A DNA stretch of 64,000 nt, taken from NCBI RefSeq assembly GCF_001713455.1, contig NZ_CP016464.1:1239501-1303500 (forward strand), in the 5' to 3' direction. The stretch is from Bosea sp. RAC05. GTDB lineage: Bacteria; Pseudomonadota; Alphaproteobacteria; Rhizobiales; Beijerinckiaceae. Both the position numbers and the translations under genes were made by a program. Within the stretch, counting starts at the first letter, position 1. Each line of letters begins with the position of its first letter. This document shows positions 1-11,929 of the stretch, piece by piece. The notes beneath the pieces are model-generated. The model had not been told where the DNA came from. It searched no databases and saw nothing but the letters and a program-made list of their open reading frames with translations.

Positions 1-1
1 A

Positions 2-2305
2 CGCCCGCAGCCGGTACCTGATGAGAAGGACCCAGTCTGCGGCATGACGGTCGATTCCGCGACGACGGCTCATCATGCCGAGTTCGAGGGCAGGCCATAT
101 CACTTCTGCTCTTCGGGCTGCCGGACGAAATTCGTCGCGGAACCCCTGAAATACCTCGCGACAGCACCAGCCAAGACGACAGCGGCTCCGGAGGGAGAGA
201 TCTATACCTGTCCGATGCATCCCCAGATCCGGCAGGTGGGCCCCGGTCAATGCCCGATCTGCGGCATGGCGCTCGAGCCGGTCGTCGTCAGCGCCGAAGC
301 CAAGCCCAACGCCGAGCTCATCGATATGACGCGCCGGTTCTGGATCGGGCTGGTTCTGGCGGCACCCGTCTTCGCAATCGAGATGGGAGGGCACCTTACC
401 GGGCTTGATCACCTGATACCCCGCAACCTGTCCAACTGGATCCAGTTTGCTCTGGCGACGCCTGTCGTACTCTGGGCCGGGTGGCCGTTCTTCGAGCGCG
501 GCTGGCAGTCGATCCTGACCCGCAACCTCAACATGTTCACGTTGATTGCCATGGGCACGGGCGTGGCTTGGATCTACAGCGTGGTTGCAACGCTCGCACC
601 CGGCATTTTCCCGCAGGCATTCCGCAGCCAGGACGGCTCGGTCGCGGTCTATTTCGAGGCCGCTGCCGTGATCACAGTCCTCGTCCTTCTCGGACAGGTC
701 CTGGAACTGCGTGCACGTGAAAGCACCAGTGGCGCGATCCGGGCGCTGCTCGATCTAGCGCCTAAGACAGCTCGCCGCATCTTGGACGATGGGCGCGAGG
801 AGGAAGTCACACTCGATGCTGTCGCAGTCGGGCACCGCCTGCGTGTACGGCCCGGCGAGAAAGTCCCGGTCGATGGCGACGTCATCGAAGGACGAAGCTC
901 CATCGATGAATCGATGGTCACCGGCGAGTCGATGCCGACTACGAAAACAGTCGGCGATCAGGTCATCGGCGGCACAATGAACCAGTCGGGCAGTCTGATC
1001 ATCGAGGCCAAGCGCGTCGGTCATGACAGCATGCTCGCGCAGATCGTCCAGCTCGTCGCCAAGGCGCAGCGGAGCCGCGCACCAATCCAGCGACTCGCCG
1101 ATCAAGTCGCAGGCTACTTCGTACCCGTCGTCATCGCGATGGCATTACTCGCCTTTGGAGCCTGGGCGATCTGGGGGCCCGAGCCACGCCTGGCCTTCGG
1201 GCTCGTGGCGGCCGTCTCGGTCCTCATCATCGCCTGCCCCTGCGCACTGGGGCTGGCAACGCCGATGTCGATCATGGTCGGCGTGGGGCGCGGCGCCGAG
1301 GTCGGCGTCCTGATCAAAAACGCCGAAGCACTGGAGCGCATGGAGAAGGTCGATACGCTTGTGGTCGACAAGACGGGCACGCTCACCGAGGGCAAACCGG
1401 CGGTTACCGCGATCGTCGCCTCCGAGAGCTTTGAAGAGACCGAGATCCTAAGGCTGGCTGCCAGCGTCGAGAAGGCCAGCGAACATCCTCTGGCGGTCGC
1501 CATCGTGGCGGCTGCCGTCACCCGAAACATCAAGACGTCGGTGGTAACGGACTTCGATTCTCCAACTGGTAAAGGTGCGCTTGGCACGGTCGACGGCCGC
1601 AAAGTGGTCATCGGCAACGCGGCGTTCATGGCCGAGCACGGCGTCGATGTCGCGCCCCTCGCGGCGGCCGCCGACGACCTGCGGCGCGAAGGTGCGACCG
1701 CCATCTTCATCGGCATCGACGGACAAGTCGCAGGCACGATCGCCATCGCCGATCCGGTCAAGGAATCGACCCCCTCGGCCTTGGCGGCACTAAAGGAAGA
1801 AGGCATCCGGGTCGTCATGCTGACCGGTGACAACAGGACCACGGCGGAAGCCGTGGCGCGGCGGCTCGGCATCACCGAGATCGAAGCGGATGTCTTGCCG
1901 GAGCAGAAGAGCGCCGTCGTGGAGAAATTCAAGCGCGAGGGACGGGTCGTCGCGATGGCCGGCGATGGCGTCAACGACGCGCCTGCGCTGGCGGCAGCCG
2001 ATGTCGGGATCGCCATGGGATCGGGGACCGACGTGGCCATCGAGAGTGCAGGCCTGACGCTGCTGAAGGGTGACCTAAACGGGATCGTGCGGGCCAGGCA
2101 TCTGTCGCAGGCGACGATGAGCAATATCCGCCAGAACCTGTTCTTCGCCTTTGTCTACAACGCCGCGGGTATCCCGATCGCCGCTGGCGTTCTCTATCCG
2201 ATCTTCGGCGTCCTGCTCTCGCCGATCATCGCCGCAGCGGCCATGGCACTCTCATCCGTCAGCGTCATCGCCAACGCGATCAGGCTGCGGACAATTCGCC
2301 TGTAG
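2..2305 (+). CDS. Copper-translocating P1B-type ATPase with YHS and HMBD domains (5' partial)
   Basis: This is a membrane ATPase that exports Cu(I) from the cytoplasm. The reading frame is open to the left edge: codons before the ATG at 44 read DEKDPVCG, completing a YHS metal-binding motif (DPVCGM, then FCSSGC), so the true start is outside the window. A second metal-binding segment (YTCPMHP then [10 protein letters not shown], about 200-280) is the heavy-metal-binding domain of CopA/SilP-type pumps. The core motifs follow in order: MVTGES actuator, CPC ion-binding motif at 1235-1243, DKTGTLT with the phosphorylated Asp at 1367-1369, [16 protein letters not shown]. The C-terminus ends with the usual two helices. 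It lacks the HMA domains found in the second ATPase downstream, so the two pumps are not simple duplicates. Confidence 0.95.
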   Translation, partial: RPQPVPDEKDPVCGMTVDSATTAHHAEFEGRPYHFCSSGCRTKFVAEPLKYLATAPAKTTAAPEGEIYTCPMHPQIRQVGPGQCPICGMALEPVVVSAEAKPNAELIDMTRRFWIGLVLAAPVFAIEMGGHLTGLDHLIPRNLSNWIQFALATPVVLWAGWPFFERGWQSILTRNLNMFTLIAMGTGVAWIYSVVATLAPGIFPQAFRSQDGSVAVYFEAAAVITVLVLLGQVLELRARESTSGAIRALLDLAPKTARRILDDGREEEVTLDAVAVGHRLRVRPGEKVPVDGDVIEGRSSIDESMVTGESMPTTKTVGDQVIGGTMNQSGSLIIEAKRVGHDSMLAQIVQLVAKAQRSRAPIQRLADQVAGYFVPVVIAMALLAFGAWAIWGPEPRLAFGLVAAVSVLIIACPCALGLATPMSIMVGVGRGAEVGVLIKNAEALERMEKVDTLVVDKTGTLTEGKPAVTAIVASESFEETEILRLAASVEKASEHPLAVAIVAAAVTRNIKTSVVTDFDSPTGKGALGTVDGRKVVIGNAAFMAEHGVDVAPLAAAADDLRREGATAIFIGIDGQVAGTIAIADPVKESTPSALAALKEEGIRVVMLTGDNRTTAEAVARRLGITEIEADVLPEQKSAVVEKFKREGRVVAMAGDGVNDAPALAAADVGIAMGSGTDVAIESAGLTLLKGDLNGIVRARHLSQATMSNIRQNLFFAFVYNAAGIPIAAGVLYPIFGVLLSPIIAAAAMALSSVSVIANAIRLRTIRL

Positions 2306-2329
2306 ACCTGCCTTGGCGCATCCCGCTCC

Positions 2330-2365
2330 GCGTGGCCAGTCCCTCCGTCGGGTTACTGGCCACGC
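2330..2365. terminator. Hairpin between convergent ATPase and copZ-like genes
   Basis: An 11-bp perfect inverted repeat (GCGTGGCCAGT / ACTGGCCACGC) with a 14-nt loop lies 25 bp after the stop of the first ATPase and before the end of the convergent chaperone gene. There is no T-tract, so it may be a bidirectional terminator or simply a structured element. Confidence 0.45.
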
Positions 2366-2426
2366 CCGTTAGCACAAGCATGGCCAGAATATTGATCTTC
2401 CCTGCCGCTTTGCCCTTGGCGCTCGG

Positions 2427-2699
2427 TCAGGCAGCGACGGGAGACGCGCTGGGCGTATAACCTGCCGCGGTCACGATCGCTTTGAGCGCAGCGAAGTCTG
2501 CGGGGCCTGTCACGCTCACAAGCTTCGAGGCGGGATCCGCGTTGACTGTGGTGCCGGGCACGCTCGTCTCGATCGCCTTCTTGATCGTGTCGGCGCAGTG
2601 CCCGCAGGTCATGTCGTCGACCCGAAAATGTAATCCGGACTGCGACGGGGTTGGGACGGTCTGAGAAGTCGCGTTCGATGGTTTCTGGCAAGAGCACAT
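2427..2699 (-). CDS. CopZ-like heavy-metal-associated (HMA) copper chaperone
   Basis: This is a 90-residue cytosolic protein with a single HMA fold. The metal site MTCGHC lies at about residues 34-39, after a roughly 28-residue N-terminal extension that itself contains Cys residues (MCSC). The family delivers Cu(I) to P1B ATPases and to copper sensors. The gene is divergent from copA and is preceded by a MerR-type promoter (2735-2765), which supports copper induction by the CueR-like protein encoded at 5454. The ATG at 2699 is the only reasonable start, because the motif lies close to the N-terminus. The N-terminal tail is longer than in classical CopZ (about 68 residues). Confidence 0.88.
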   Translation of the reverse strand: MCSCQKPSNATSQTVPTPSQSGLHFRVDDMTCGHCADTIKKAIETSVPGTTVNADPASKLVSVTGPADFAALKAIVTAAGYTPSASPVAA

Positions 2700-2734
2700 G
2701 GCTGAAGCTTCCTGTTGGTGTGCGGGTCAAAACG

Positions 2735-2765
2735 AGGCTGCAGCTTTCCACAGTGGTAAGGTCAA
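2735..2765 (-). promoter_or_regulatory. CueR/HmrR-type promoter for the copZ-like gene
   Basis: On the minus strand a -35 hexamer TTGACC (2765-2760) is followed by exactly 19 nt carrying the dyad CTTACC...GGAAAG, then a weak -10 CAGCCT (2740-2735). A 19-bp spacer with a CCTT...GGAAAG dyad is the signature of copper-sensing MerR-family operators. The site lies about 36 bp upstream of the start codon at 2699. Confidence 0.7.
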
Positions 2766-2825
2766 GAGGCATCTTGACCTCTTTCCGGCGCCCCAAAAAT
2801 CTTGAGCCGATGTCGCCGATAGCGC

Positions 2826-2856
2826 TTGACCTTACCATGATAGGAAGCTCCATACC
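2826..2856 (+). promoter_or_regulatory. CueR/HmrR-type promoter for copA
   Basis: TTGACC (2826-2831) is followed by a 19-nt spacer containing the dyad CTTACCATGATAGGAAG, then CATACC (2851-2856) as -10. The site shares the TTGACCTTACCA core with the divergent promoter at 2735-2765. It sits about 28 bp before the copA start codon, as expected for activation by the MerR-family regulator encoded just downstream of copA. Confidence 0.75.
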
Positions 2857-2884
2857 GCCTGCCATCACAGCTCGGAGATACGTT

Positions 2885-5425
<2,541 letters not shown>

Positions 5426-5453
5426 ACTCGCCACAGTCATAGGAGACATCGAC

Positions 5454-5870
5454 ATGAACATCGGACAGGCGGCGACGGCATCCGGCGTGACGGCGAAGAT
5501 GATCCGCTACTACGAGAGCATCGGCCTCATCGAGCCGCCAATCCGGACGGAGGCCGGGTACCGGATCTACGCGACCGAAGAGATCCACGAGCTTCGCTTC
5601 ATCAAGCGAGCTCGCACGCTCGGGTTCTCTATCGAGGAGGCCCGCCAACTTCTGGCGCTCTGGCGCGACAAGAGCCGGGCGAGCGCCGACGTAAAGCGCT
5701 TCGCGATGAAGCACGTGCGCGATCTCGAAACTAAGATCGAAGAGCTTCAAGCCATGTCGCTCACACTCCGGCATCTCGCTCGGACCTGCCACGGCGACGA
5801 CCGCCCAGAATGCCCGATCCTAGCCGATATGGCGCTCCCCGGAGACGATCAGCCGCCCCATGAGCAATAG
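5454..5870 (+). CDS. cueR: Copper-responsive MerR-family regulator (CueR/HmrR)
   Basis: This is a 138-residue regulator: an N-terminal MerR winged helix (MNIGQAATASGVTAKMIRYYE), a dimerisation helix, and a C-terminal metal loop with two Cys separated by seven residues (CHGDDRPEC), the CueR-type spacing for monovalent Cu/Ag/Au. The family binds the 19-bp-spacer promoters of its targets and untwists them when metal is bound. Two fitting sites lie upstream of copA and the copZ-like gene. Its position 28 bp after copA suggests co-transcription and hence autoregulation. Confidence 0.93.
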   Translation: MNIGQAATASGVTAKMIRYYESIGLIEPPIRTEAGYRIYATEEIHELRFIKRARTLGFSIEEARQLLALWRDKSRASADVKRFAMKHVRDLETKIEELQAMSLTLRHLARTCHGDDRPECPILADMALPGDDQPPHEQ

Positions 5871-5973
5871 CGGGGAGGGTCCAAGCCTAACCCCAACCGC
5901 AAGGCCTTCCGGTCCCCGCTGCCGACGTAAGGCGAGCTCCGCAGGGGAAGAAGCGCATGCCACGAGAGGCAGG

Positions 5974-6357
5974 TCAAACGAGCCACCAAACGGCGAGGGC
6001 CGCGAAGGCCAGCCACATAGCCACGACGAACACGAACCCAGCGCGGCTGACCGGACGCTGATCACGCTGCGATGCCGTGGCTCGAAATTCAAACATCAAA
6101 GGGCCGGGAATCAACCTGACTGCCAACATGATGCCGAGCGGGACGATGAGCAGATCGTCGAGGTAGCCTAGAACCGGTATGAAGTCTGGAATGAGGTCGA
6201 GCGGCGATAGTGCGTAAGCTGCTACGCCGGCGGCCACGATCTTGGCGAGTCTGGGGGTCCGCACGTCACGCGCGGCGATCCACAGCGCGATGACGTCGCG
6301 CTTGAGTCTGCGCGCCCATGTTTTCGCTTTCTCTAGCCATATCGTCGCCATGGGCAT
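5974..6357 (-). CDS. YkvA-family (DUF1232) membrane protein
   Basis: This is a small membrane protein of unknown function. The DUF1232 signature is clear (YALSPLDLIPDFIPVLGYLDD), with one hydrophobic segment around it and a second at the C-terminus (GFVFVVAMWLAFAALAVWW). It follows the cusA stop codon on the same strand, so it may be the last gene of the copper operon. The frame extends upstream to 6423, overlapping cusA, but the ATG at 6357 (or 6351) avoids that overlap. No known role in metal resistance; the linkage may be fortuitous. Confidence 0.75.
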   Translation of the reverse strand: MPMATIWLEKAKTWARRLKRDVIALWIAARDVRTPRLAKIVAAGVAAYALSPLDLIPDFIPVLGYLDDLLIVPLGIMLAVRLIPGPLMFEFRATASQRDQRPVSRAGFVFVVAMWLAFAALAVWWLV

Positions 6358-6395
6358 CCATCCGTGATCGCAAATGGCGTCGGGAGCCAGTTCAG

Positions 6396-9300
6396 CTACT
6401 TCACCGCGTTGGACAACCCCCAACCCTTGACCAGCCCGTAGATCGCAGGGATCACCAAGAGCGTCAGCACCGTCGAAGAGATCATGCCGCCGATCATCGG
6501 GGTGGCGATGCGCTGCATCACCTCCGAGCCCGTGCCGGTGTTCCAGAGGATCGGCAGCAGGCCGGCCATGATCGCGATCACTGTCATTATCTTGGGCCGT
6601 AGCCGCTCGACCGCGCCCAGCATGATCGCCTCCTGAAGATCGGGACGGCTGAACGCCCGCCCCTCAGCGGTGCAGCGCGCGCGGACCTCCTTCAGCGCCT
6701 GGTCAAGATAGATCAGCATGATTACGCCGGTTTCGGCCGCGACGCCCGCCAGCGCGATGAAGCCGACCGCAACTGCCACCGACATGTTGAAACCCTGCCA
6801 CCAGAGCAGCCAGATCCCGCCGACCAGCGCGAAGGGCAGCGACAGCATGACGATGAGCGTTTCGGTCAGACGGCGAAAATTGAGGTAGAGCAGCAAGAAG
6901 ATGATCGCTAGCGTGACAGGAACGACGATCTTGAGGCGCGCCTCGGCCCTCTCAAGATACTCGAACTGGCCGCTCCAGGCGACGCGGTAACCGGTCGGAA
7001 GCTGGACCGCCTTTGCGAGGGCCGCTTGCGCTTCGCGGACATAGCCACCGAGATCGCGCCCGGCGATATCGACGAAGATGTAGACCGCGAGCTGGCCGTT
7101 CTCGGTGCGGATCGTAGTCGCACCGCGCTTGCGCTCGATCTTCGCGACCTCGCCAAGCGGGATCGAACCGCCCGACGGCATCGTCACCTGAACCTCGCGG
7201 GCGATCGACTGTGGGTCGGAGCGCAAGTCGCGTGGATAGCGGATGGTGACGCCATAGCGCTCCCGGCCCTCGACCGTCGTCGTGACAGTCTCTCCGCCCA
7301 TCGCCATCACCACCGCGCCCTGCACGTCGCCGACCGAAAGCCCGTAGCGCCCAAGCGCGATCCGATCGGGCACGATGTCGAGGAAATAGCCACCAATGAC
7401 GCGCTCGGCATAGGCGCTAGTGGTGCCCGGCACGGCCTTCAGAACGGTCTCGATCTGGCGCGCGACGCCTTCCATCTTCGTCAGATCGTCGCCAAAGACC
7501 TTGATGCCGATCGGGGTGCGTATGCCGGTCGCCAGCATGTCGATTCGGGCGCGGATCGGCTGCGTCCAAGCGTTCGAGATGCCGGGGAACTGCAGCGCCT
7601 TGTCCATCTCGGCCTTGAGCGTGTCGGCGGTGACCCCTGTACGCCATTGCTCCTGCGGCCTCAGGTTGATGATGGTCTCGAACATCTCCGTCGGGGCAGG
7701 GTCCGTCGCGGTTTGGGCCCGCCCGGCCTTGCCGTAGACCGAGGCAACCTCCGGAAAGGATCGGATGATCTGGTTCTGGGTCTGGAGCAGTTCGGCCGCC
7801 TTGGTCACCGAGATACCCGGCAGGGTCGTGGGCATGTACATCAGCGTGCCCTCGTTCAGCGTCGGCATGAACTCCGAGCCGAGCTGCCGCGCCGGCCAGA
7901 CGCTGACGCCGAGCACGGCGAGCGCCAGAAGGATCGTCAGCGCTTTGGCCTTGAGCACGCCCTTGATCAGCGGGCGATAGAGCGCGATCAGCGCCCGGTT
8001 GATCGGGTTCCTCTGCTCCGGGATGATCCGGCCGCGCACGAAGACGACCATCAGGGCTGGTACCAGCGTCACCGACAGGACGGCGGCGGCCGCCATGGCG
8101 AAGGTCTTGGTGTAGGCGAGCGGCCCAAACAGCCGGCCCTCCTCGCCCTCCAGAGTGAAGATCGGCAGGAACGAAACGGTGATCACGAGCAGGCTGAAGA
8201 ACAGCGCCGGCCCGACCTCGCTGGCTGCCTCGATGATAATCTCGATGCGCGGCTTGCCCGGCGGTGCGCGCTCGAGATGCTTGTGGGCGTTCTCAATCAT
8301 GACGATGGCTGCGTCGATCATCGCGCCGACCGCGATCGCGATGCCCCCCAGGCTCATGATGTTGGAGCCCAGCCCCAGCGCCTTCATCGCCGCGAACGCG
8401 ATCAGGATGCCCACGGGGAGCATCAGGATCGCCACCAGCGCGCTACGCAGATGCAGGAGAAAGGCGATGCAGACCAGCGCGACGATGACGCTCTCCTCGA
8501 TCAGCGTCATCTTCAAGGTCTGGATCGCCCGCTCGATCAGCTGCGAACGGTCGTAGACCGGCACGATCTCGGCTCCGCCCGGCAAGGTCGCGGCAATCTC
8601 GGCGAGCCTCGCCTTGGCGCGCTCGATAACGCCGAGCGCATTAGCCCCGAAGCGCTGCAGCACGATGCCGCTGGCGACCTCGCCCTCGCCATTGAGTTCG
8701 GTGATGCCGCGCCGCTCATCGGGCCCGAGCTCGACGCGGGCGACGTCGGCGAGCCGCAAGGGCGCGCCGCGCTCGGTCCGGAGCACGATGTTCTCGATAT
8801 CGGCGATCGACTTCAGATAGCCGCGCCCGCGCACCACGAACTCGAACTCGGCCAGCTCGACGGTACGTCCGCCGACATCCATGTTGCTGTTGCGCACGGC
8901 CTCGCGAAGGATCGACAGCGACACCCCTTGCGCCCGCAGCCTGACTGGATCGACCACGATGGCATATTGCTTGACGAAGCCACCTACGCTGGCGACCTCG
9001 GCCACACCCTCGGCGCGAGAGGCGGCGTACCGCACCGACCAGTCCTGGACCGAGCGCAACTCGGCCAGCGACATGTCCTTGGCCATGACCGCATACTGGT
9101 AGACCCAGCCGACGCCGGTCGCGTCTGGCCCCAGCGTCGGCGTGACGCCGGCCGGAAGCCGGCGGGCAGCGGCGTTGAGATATTCGAGCACGCGCGAGCG
9201 CGCCCAGTACGGGTCGGTGCCGTCCTCGAAGATGACATAGATGAAGGAGACGCCAAAGAAGGAGAAGCCGCGCACGACGCGGGCCTTCGGCACCGTCAAC

Positions 9301-9518
9301 ATCGAGGTCGTCAGCGGATAGGTAACCTGATCCTCGATGACCTGAGGGGCCTGGCCGGGATATTCGGTGTAAACGATGACCTGCACGTCGGAGAGATCGG
9401 GGATGGCGTCGAGCGGCAGCGTCCGGACCGCATAAACCCCGGTCGCGACGGCGAACGCCGTGGCGACGAAGACGAGAACGAGGTTGCGCGCCGACCAGGC
9501 GATGAGGCCAGCGATCAT
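6396..9518 (-). CDS. cusA: Heavy-metal RND efflux pump, CusA/CzcA family
   Basis: This 1040-residue inner-membrane proton antiporter is the engine of a CusCBA-type export complex. The N-terminus (ARNLVLVFVATAFAVATGVY) and the following VIVYTEYPGQAPQVIEDQV region are typical of the HME-RND family. The segment RIDMLATGIRTPIGIKV matches the CusA region that carries one of the periplasmic Met ligands, favouring Cu(I)/Ag(I) over Co/Zn/Cd. Length matches the family (about 1040-1050). Its start overlaps the cusB stop by 4 bp (ATGA), so translation is coupled. The neighbours CusB, CusF and a TolC-type protein complete the pump. Confidence 0.95.
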   Translation of the reverse strand: MIAGLIAWSARNLVLVFVATAFAVATGVYAVRTLPLDAIPDLSDVQVIVYTEYPGQAPQVIEDQVTYPLTTSMLTVPKARVVRGFSFFGVSFIYVIFEDGTDPYWARSRVLEYLNAAARRLPAGVTPTLGPDATGVGWVYQYAVMAKDMSLAELRSVQDWSVRYAASRAEGVAEVASVGGFVKQYAIVVDPVRLRAQGVSLSILREAVRNSNMDVGGRTVELAEFEFVVRGRGYLKSIADIENIVLRTERGAPLRLADVARVELGPDERRGITELNGEGEVASGIVLQRFGANALGVIERAKARLAEIAATLPGGAEIVPVYDRSQLIERAIQTLKMTLIEESVIVALVCIAFLLHLRSALVAILMLPVGILIAFAAMKALGLGSNIMSLGGIAIAVGAMIDAAIVMIENAHKHLERAPPGKPRIEIIIEAASEVGPALFFSLLVITVSFLPIFTLEGEEGRLFGPLAYTKTFAMAAAAVLSVTLVPALMVVFVRGRIIPEQRNPINRALIALYRPLIKGVLKAKALTILLALAVLGVSVWPARQLGSEFMPTLNEGTLMYMPTTLPGISVTKAAELLQTQNQIIRSFPEVASVYGKAGRAQTATDPAPTEMFETIINLRPQEQWRTGVTADTLKAEMDKALQFPGISNAWTQPIRARIDMLATGIRTPIGIKVFGDDLTKMEGVARQIETVLKAVPGTTSAYAERVIGGYFLDIVPDRIALGRYGLSVGDVQGAVVMAMGGETVTTTVEGRERYGVTIRYPRDLRSDPQSIAREVQVTMPSGGSIPLGEVAKIERKRGATTIRTENGQLAVYIFVDIAGRDLGGYVREAQAALAKAVQLPTGYRVAWSGQFEYLERAEARLKIVVPVTLAIIFLLLYLNFRRLTETLIVMLSLPFALVGGIWLLWWQGFNMSVAVAVGFIALAGVAAETGVIMLIYLDQALKEVRARCTAEGRAFSRPDLQEAIMLGAVERLRPKIMTVIAIMAGLLPILWNTGTGSEVMQRIATPMIGGMISSTVLTLLVIPAIYGLVKGWGLSNAVK

Positions 9519-10996
9519 GGTTTTTGTTCCGCAGGCGTCGTCTCAGCCCCTTTTGCCTCCGGCGTGCCGAGCCCGCTCAGCGCAGCTTTCAGGTTGCTCT
9601 CCGCGTCGATCAGGAAATTCGCCGAGACGACGACGCGATCGCCATCCTTCACACCCTCGCTGATCGCGACCATGCCTTCGCCGCGCTGGCCAAGCTGGAC
9701 CTCGCGCGGCTCGAAGCGGCCCTCGCCAAGGTCGAGGATGACTACGCGGCGCGTGCCGGTGTCGATCACGGCACTGTCGGGGACAGCGAGGACCAGACCG
9801 AACTCACCGGAGCCGATCTCGACATCGGCGTACATGTTGGGCAGCAGCATGCCTTCGCGATTGTCGATCTCAATGCGAACTTTGGTGGTCCGCGTCGTCT
9901 CGGCTACCTGCGGATAGATCAGACCGACCTTGCCCGCGAACTCCGTTCCCGGCCGCCCGCGCAGGCGGATCGTGGCCGGCGCGCCGATGCGGATCGCGGC
10001 CAGATCGCCTTCCGGGACATCGGCCAGCACCCAGATCGTCGAGATATCGGCGAGCCGAAATAGGCTATCGCCGGACGCCATCTTCATGCCGTCGACGACG
10101 TTGCGCTCCAGCACGATGCCGTCTCGCGGAGCCGACCAGACGATCGTCAACGGCACCTTCCGGGTCCGCTCGATCTCGGCGACGATTTCAGGCTGCACGC
10201 CCAGGTTCTCCAGCCGCTGGCGCGCGCCGCCTTCGGGCACGCCTCGCCCGGAGGCGTTGAGTTCGGACACGAACTGCGCGCCCGCCGCCGTGATCTCGGG
10301 CGAATAGATCCGGACCAGACGATCCCCCTTGGCGACGCGGTCGCCGGTGGTGACCGGCGCCACCTCCTGGATGAAGGCGTCCGAGCGCGTCGCGACGACG
10401 GAGACGCGGCGCTCGTCGAGCTGCACCGTGCCGGGCACCCGGATCGGCCGGCTGATCGCCTGGCGGACGACCGGCTCGGAACGTACGCCGCTGCGCTGGA
10501 TGCGTCCGGGCGAAAGCTTGATCACCTTGTCGTCGGCATCTTCGCCGGCATAGACCGGCAGGTAGTCCATCCCCATCCAGTCCTTTTTGGGTATTGGGGA
10601 GGTGTCGGGCAGACCCATCGGGTTGCGGTAGTAGAGCAATTTTCGCTCTGCCCCGGTGGTCGTGGCTGTCTCGGCGACCGTGTGCGCCGACTTTGCCGCA
10701 GCCGGATCGAAGCTGATTTCTTCGCTGGCGCTGACGGGCAGGAAGTCGCGACCGTCCTCGGTTTTACGGGGTTCGGCCGCGTAGAATGGCGCGCCGTCTG
10801 GATGGCGGTAATAGGCGATCGGCCCTGTGGCGGTGGCTGGCCCCGCTTGGGGTGCGACCGGCGATCTGGCGATGAATGCATGATGGAGCCGGTCGAGGCC
10901 GGGCAGGACGAGGCCGCGCGTTCCCGCGAAATAGCCCGCCGCGCCCACCGCCGTCAGGGCGGTGAGAGCAAGGGCGGTGAGTAAAATTCGGCTCAT
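9515..10996 (-). CDS. cusB: Efflux RND periplasmic adaptor, CusB family
   Basis: This 493-residue membrane-fusion protein links the RND pump to the outer-membrane channel. A hydrophobic N-terminal anchor (ALTALTAVGAAGYFAGTRG) is followed by two heavy-metal-binding segments of the YYRxPxG...DFLP/DYLPVYAGE type (about residues 60-95 and 120-155). The barrel-sandwich and beta-barrel regions follow. Two such segments in tandem is one more than the usual single copy. It overlaps the upstream FixH-like gene and the downstream cusA by 4 bp each. Confidence 0.93.
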   Translation of the reverse strand: MSRILLTALALTALTAVGAAGYFAGTRGLVLPGLDRLHHAFIARSPVAPQAGPATATGPIAYYRHPDGAPFYAAEPRKTEDGRDFLPVSASEEISFDPAAAKSAHTVAETATTTGAERKLLYYRNPMGLPDTSPIPKKDWMGMDYLPVYAGEDADDKVIKLSPGRIQRSGVRSEPVVRQAISRPIRVPGTVQLDERRVSVVATRSDAFIQEVAPVTTGDRVAKGDRLVRIYSPEITAAGAQFVSELNASGRGVPEGGARQRLENLGVQPEIVAEIERTRKVPLTIVWSAPRDGIVLERNVVDGMKMASGDSLFRLADISTIWVLADVPEGDLAAIRIGAPATIRLRGRPGTEFAGKVGLIYPQVAETTRTTKVRIEIDNREGMLLPNMYADVEIGSGEFGLVLAVPDSAVIDTGTRRVVILDLGEGRFEPREVQLGQRGEGMVAISEGVKDGDRVVVSANFLIDAESNLKAALSGLGTPEAKGAETTPAEQKP

Positions 10997-11388
10997 GGAG
11001 TCGCCTTCAGAACGAGGCGGCTCTCTATCGTGCCCTCCTCGCCCTGCACCTTGGCTCCGAGCGAGAGCCGCCAGCCGCCCTCCATGGTGAGGTTCGTCCT
11101 GAAGCTGTAGCTGCCCGGCTCGGTCGCGGGCATAGGCTCGAGCTTCGAGGCCATGGTCGCCATGCCGTCCGGTTCCATGTCGATGCGGCTTGCGAAGATC
11201 ACGGCGTCGGGCACCGCCTTGCCGGTCCGCCTGTCGATCAGCCGGACGGTGACGATGACGCCGTCGCCCTGCTTCAGCTCCTTCTGGGCGAGCTGGAATT
11301 CATAATCCTTGATGTCGGCTAGCGCCGGCCTGACGAAGGCGAGCGGAAGCGCGGCGGCGAGCACGCGCACGAATTTTACGGAGACCAT
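10993..11388 (-). CDS. FixH/YtkA-like periplasmic protein
   Basis: This is a 131-residue protein with an N-terminal signal peptide (VRVLAAALPLAFVRPALA) and a single beta-sandwich domain resembling YtkA-like/FixH proteins (GDGVIVTVRLIDRRTGKAVPDA, later GSYSFRTNLTMEGGWRLSL). Such domains are repeatedly found beside CusB-type adaptors. A role in copper handling in the periplasm is an inference from its position: its stop overlaps the cusB start by 4 bp. Several Met residues in the middle (IDMEPDGMATMASKLEPMP) could act as Cu(I) ligands. Confidence 0.8.
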   Translation of the reverse strand: MVSVKFVRVLAAALPLAFVRPALADIKDYEFQLAQKELKQGDGVIVTVRLIDRRTGKAVPDAVIFASRIDMEPDGMATMASKLEPMPATEPGSYSFRTNLTMEGGWRLSLGAKVQGEEGTIESRLVLKATP

Positions 11389-11517
11389 GGTGGCTATCCC
11401 GAATGGAACAGGCTGCCGCGTTCAGGCGCAGCTATAGCGAGGCCTTGAGCCACGCGCTCGCCAACCGCCCGGGCAGCGCCGTGCGGCCGGAACCGGCGCT
11501 GACGCGCCGGCCATGCC

Positions 11518-11868
11518 TCAGCTTCGGGGAGGTCTCGCTGGTGGAGCGAAGCCTTGGGTTGCGCGCTCGGCGTCGTTGCCCATAAGCCCGACGACCGCCG
11601 TGACAGGGCCAGGAAGCGCGACGGAGCTGATCGGTCCGCCGACGAAGCACTTGGCGAGGCAGAAGGTCAGCGCCGGGCAGTTCGTCGTGCAGTCCTTGGG
11701 GCCATCCTGGTCCGACGGGCAGCACGGCATACCGGCCTCCATGGTCTGCTCGACGCCGGCGGCGTCCCGCACCATGCCGGCAGTCGCAGGGCTGACATAG
11801 GCCGCGAGAACGCCGGCCGTCAGGAACAGGGCCAGGATCAGTGCGTGCGTGAGGAGCCGGCGCTTCAT
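11518..11868 (-). CDS. Small Cys-rich membrane-anchored or exported protein (unrecognised)
   Basis: This is a protein of about 116 residues that I do not recognise. It starts with a hydrophobic leader (MKRRLLTHALILALFLTAGV) and then carries six Cys in about 26 residues (MPCCPSD, DCTTNC, TFCLAKC). This spacing suggests a metal-binding or disulfide-rich module. A second hydrophobic stretch (ISSVALPGPVTAVVGLMG) follows. The frame extends to a TTG at 11901, but the ATG at 11868 begins directly with the positively charged leader. It lies within the minus-strand copper operon between the small gene at 11930 and the FixH-like gene, so a copper-related role is likely by context only. Confidence 0.65.
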   Translation of the reverse strand: MKRRLLTHALILALFLTAGVLAAYVSPATAGMVRDAAGVEQTMEAGMPCCPSDQDGPKDCTTNCPALTFCLAKCFVGGPISSVALPGPVTAVVGLMGNDAERATQGFAPPARPPRS

Positions 11869-11929
11869 AAGGGAAGAATGCCATGTCAAAGGCGCCGGCA
11901 AAAGACCGGCGGCATCACCATCGCGTCAA

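Noticed and set aside
2651..2884. Upstream extension of copA to 2651
   Set aside because: It would overlap the copZ-like gene start and both copper promoters; homologous proteins begin just before the first HMA domain.
7026..9917. A 963-codon plus-strand frame antisense to cusA
   Set aside because: Composition is that of a shadow (many Arg, Asp, His, Gln) and the opposite strand encodes a full-length RND pump.
11432..11884. Alternative minus-strand frame overlapping the Cys-rich gene at 11518
   Set aside because: It lacks a signal or recognisable motif and is Arg/His-rich; the overlapping frame has a clean leader and ordered Cys pairs.
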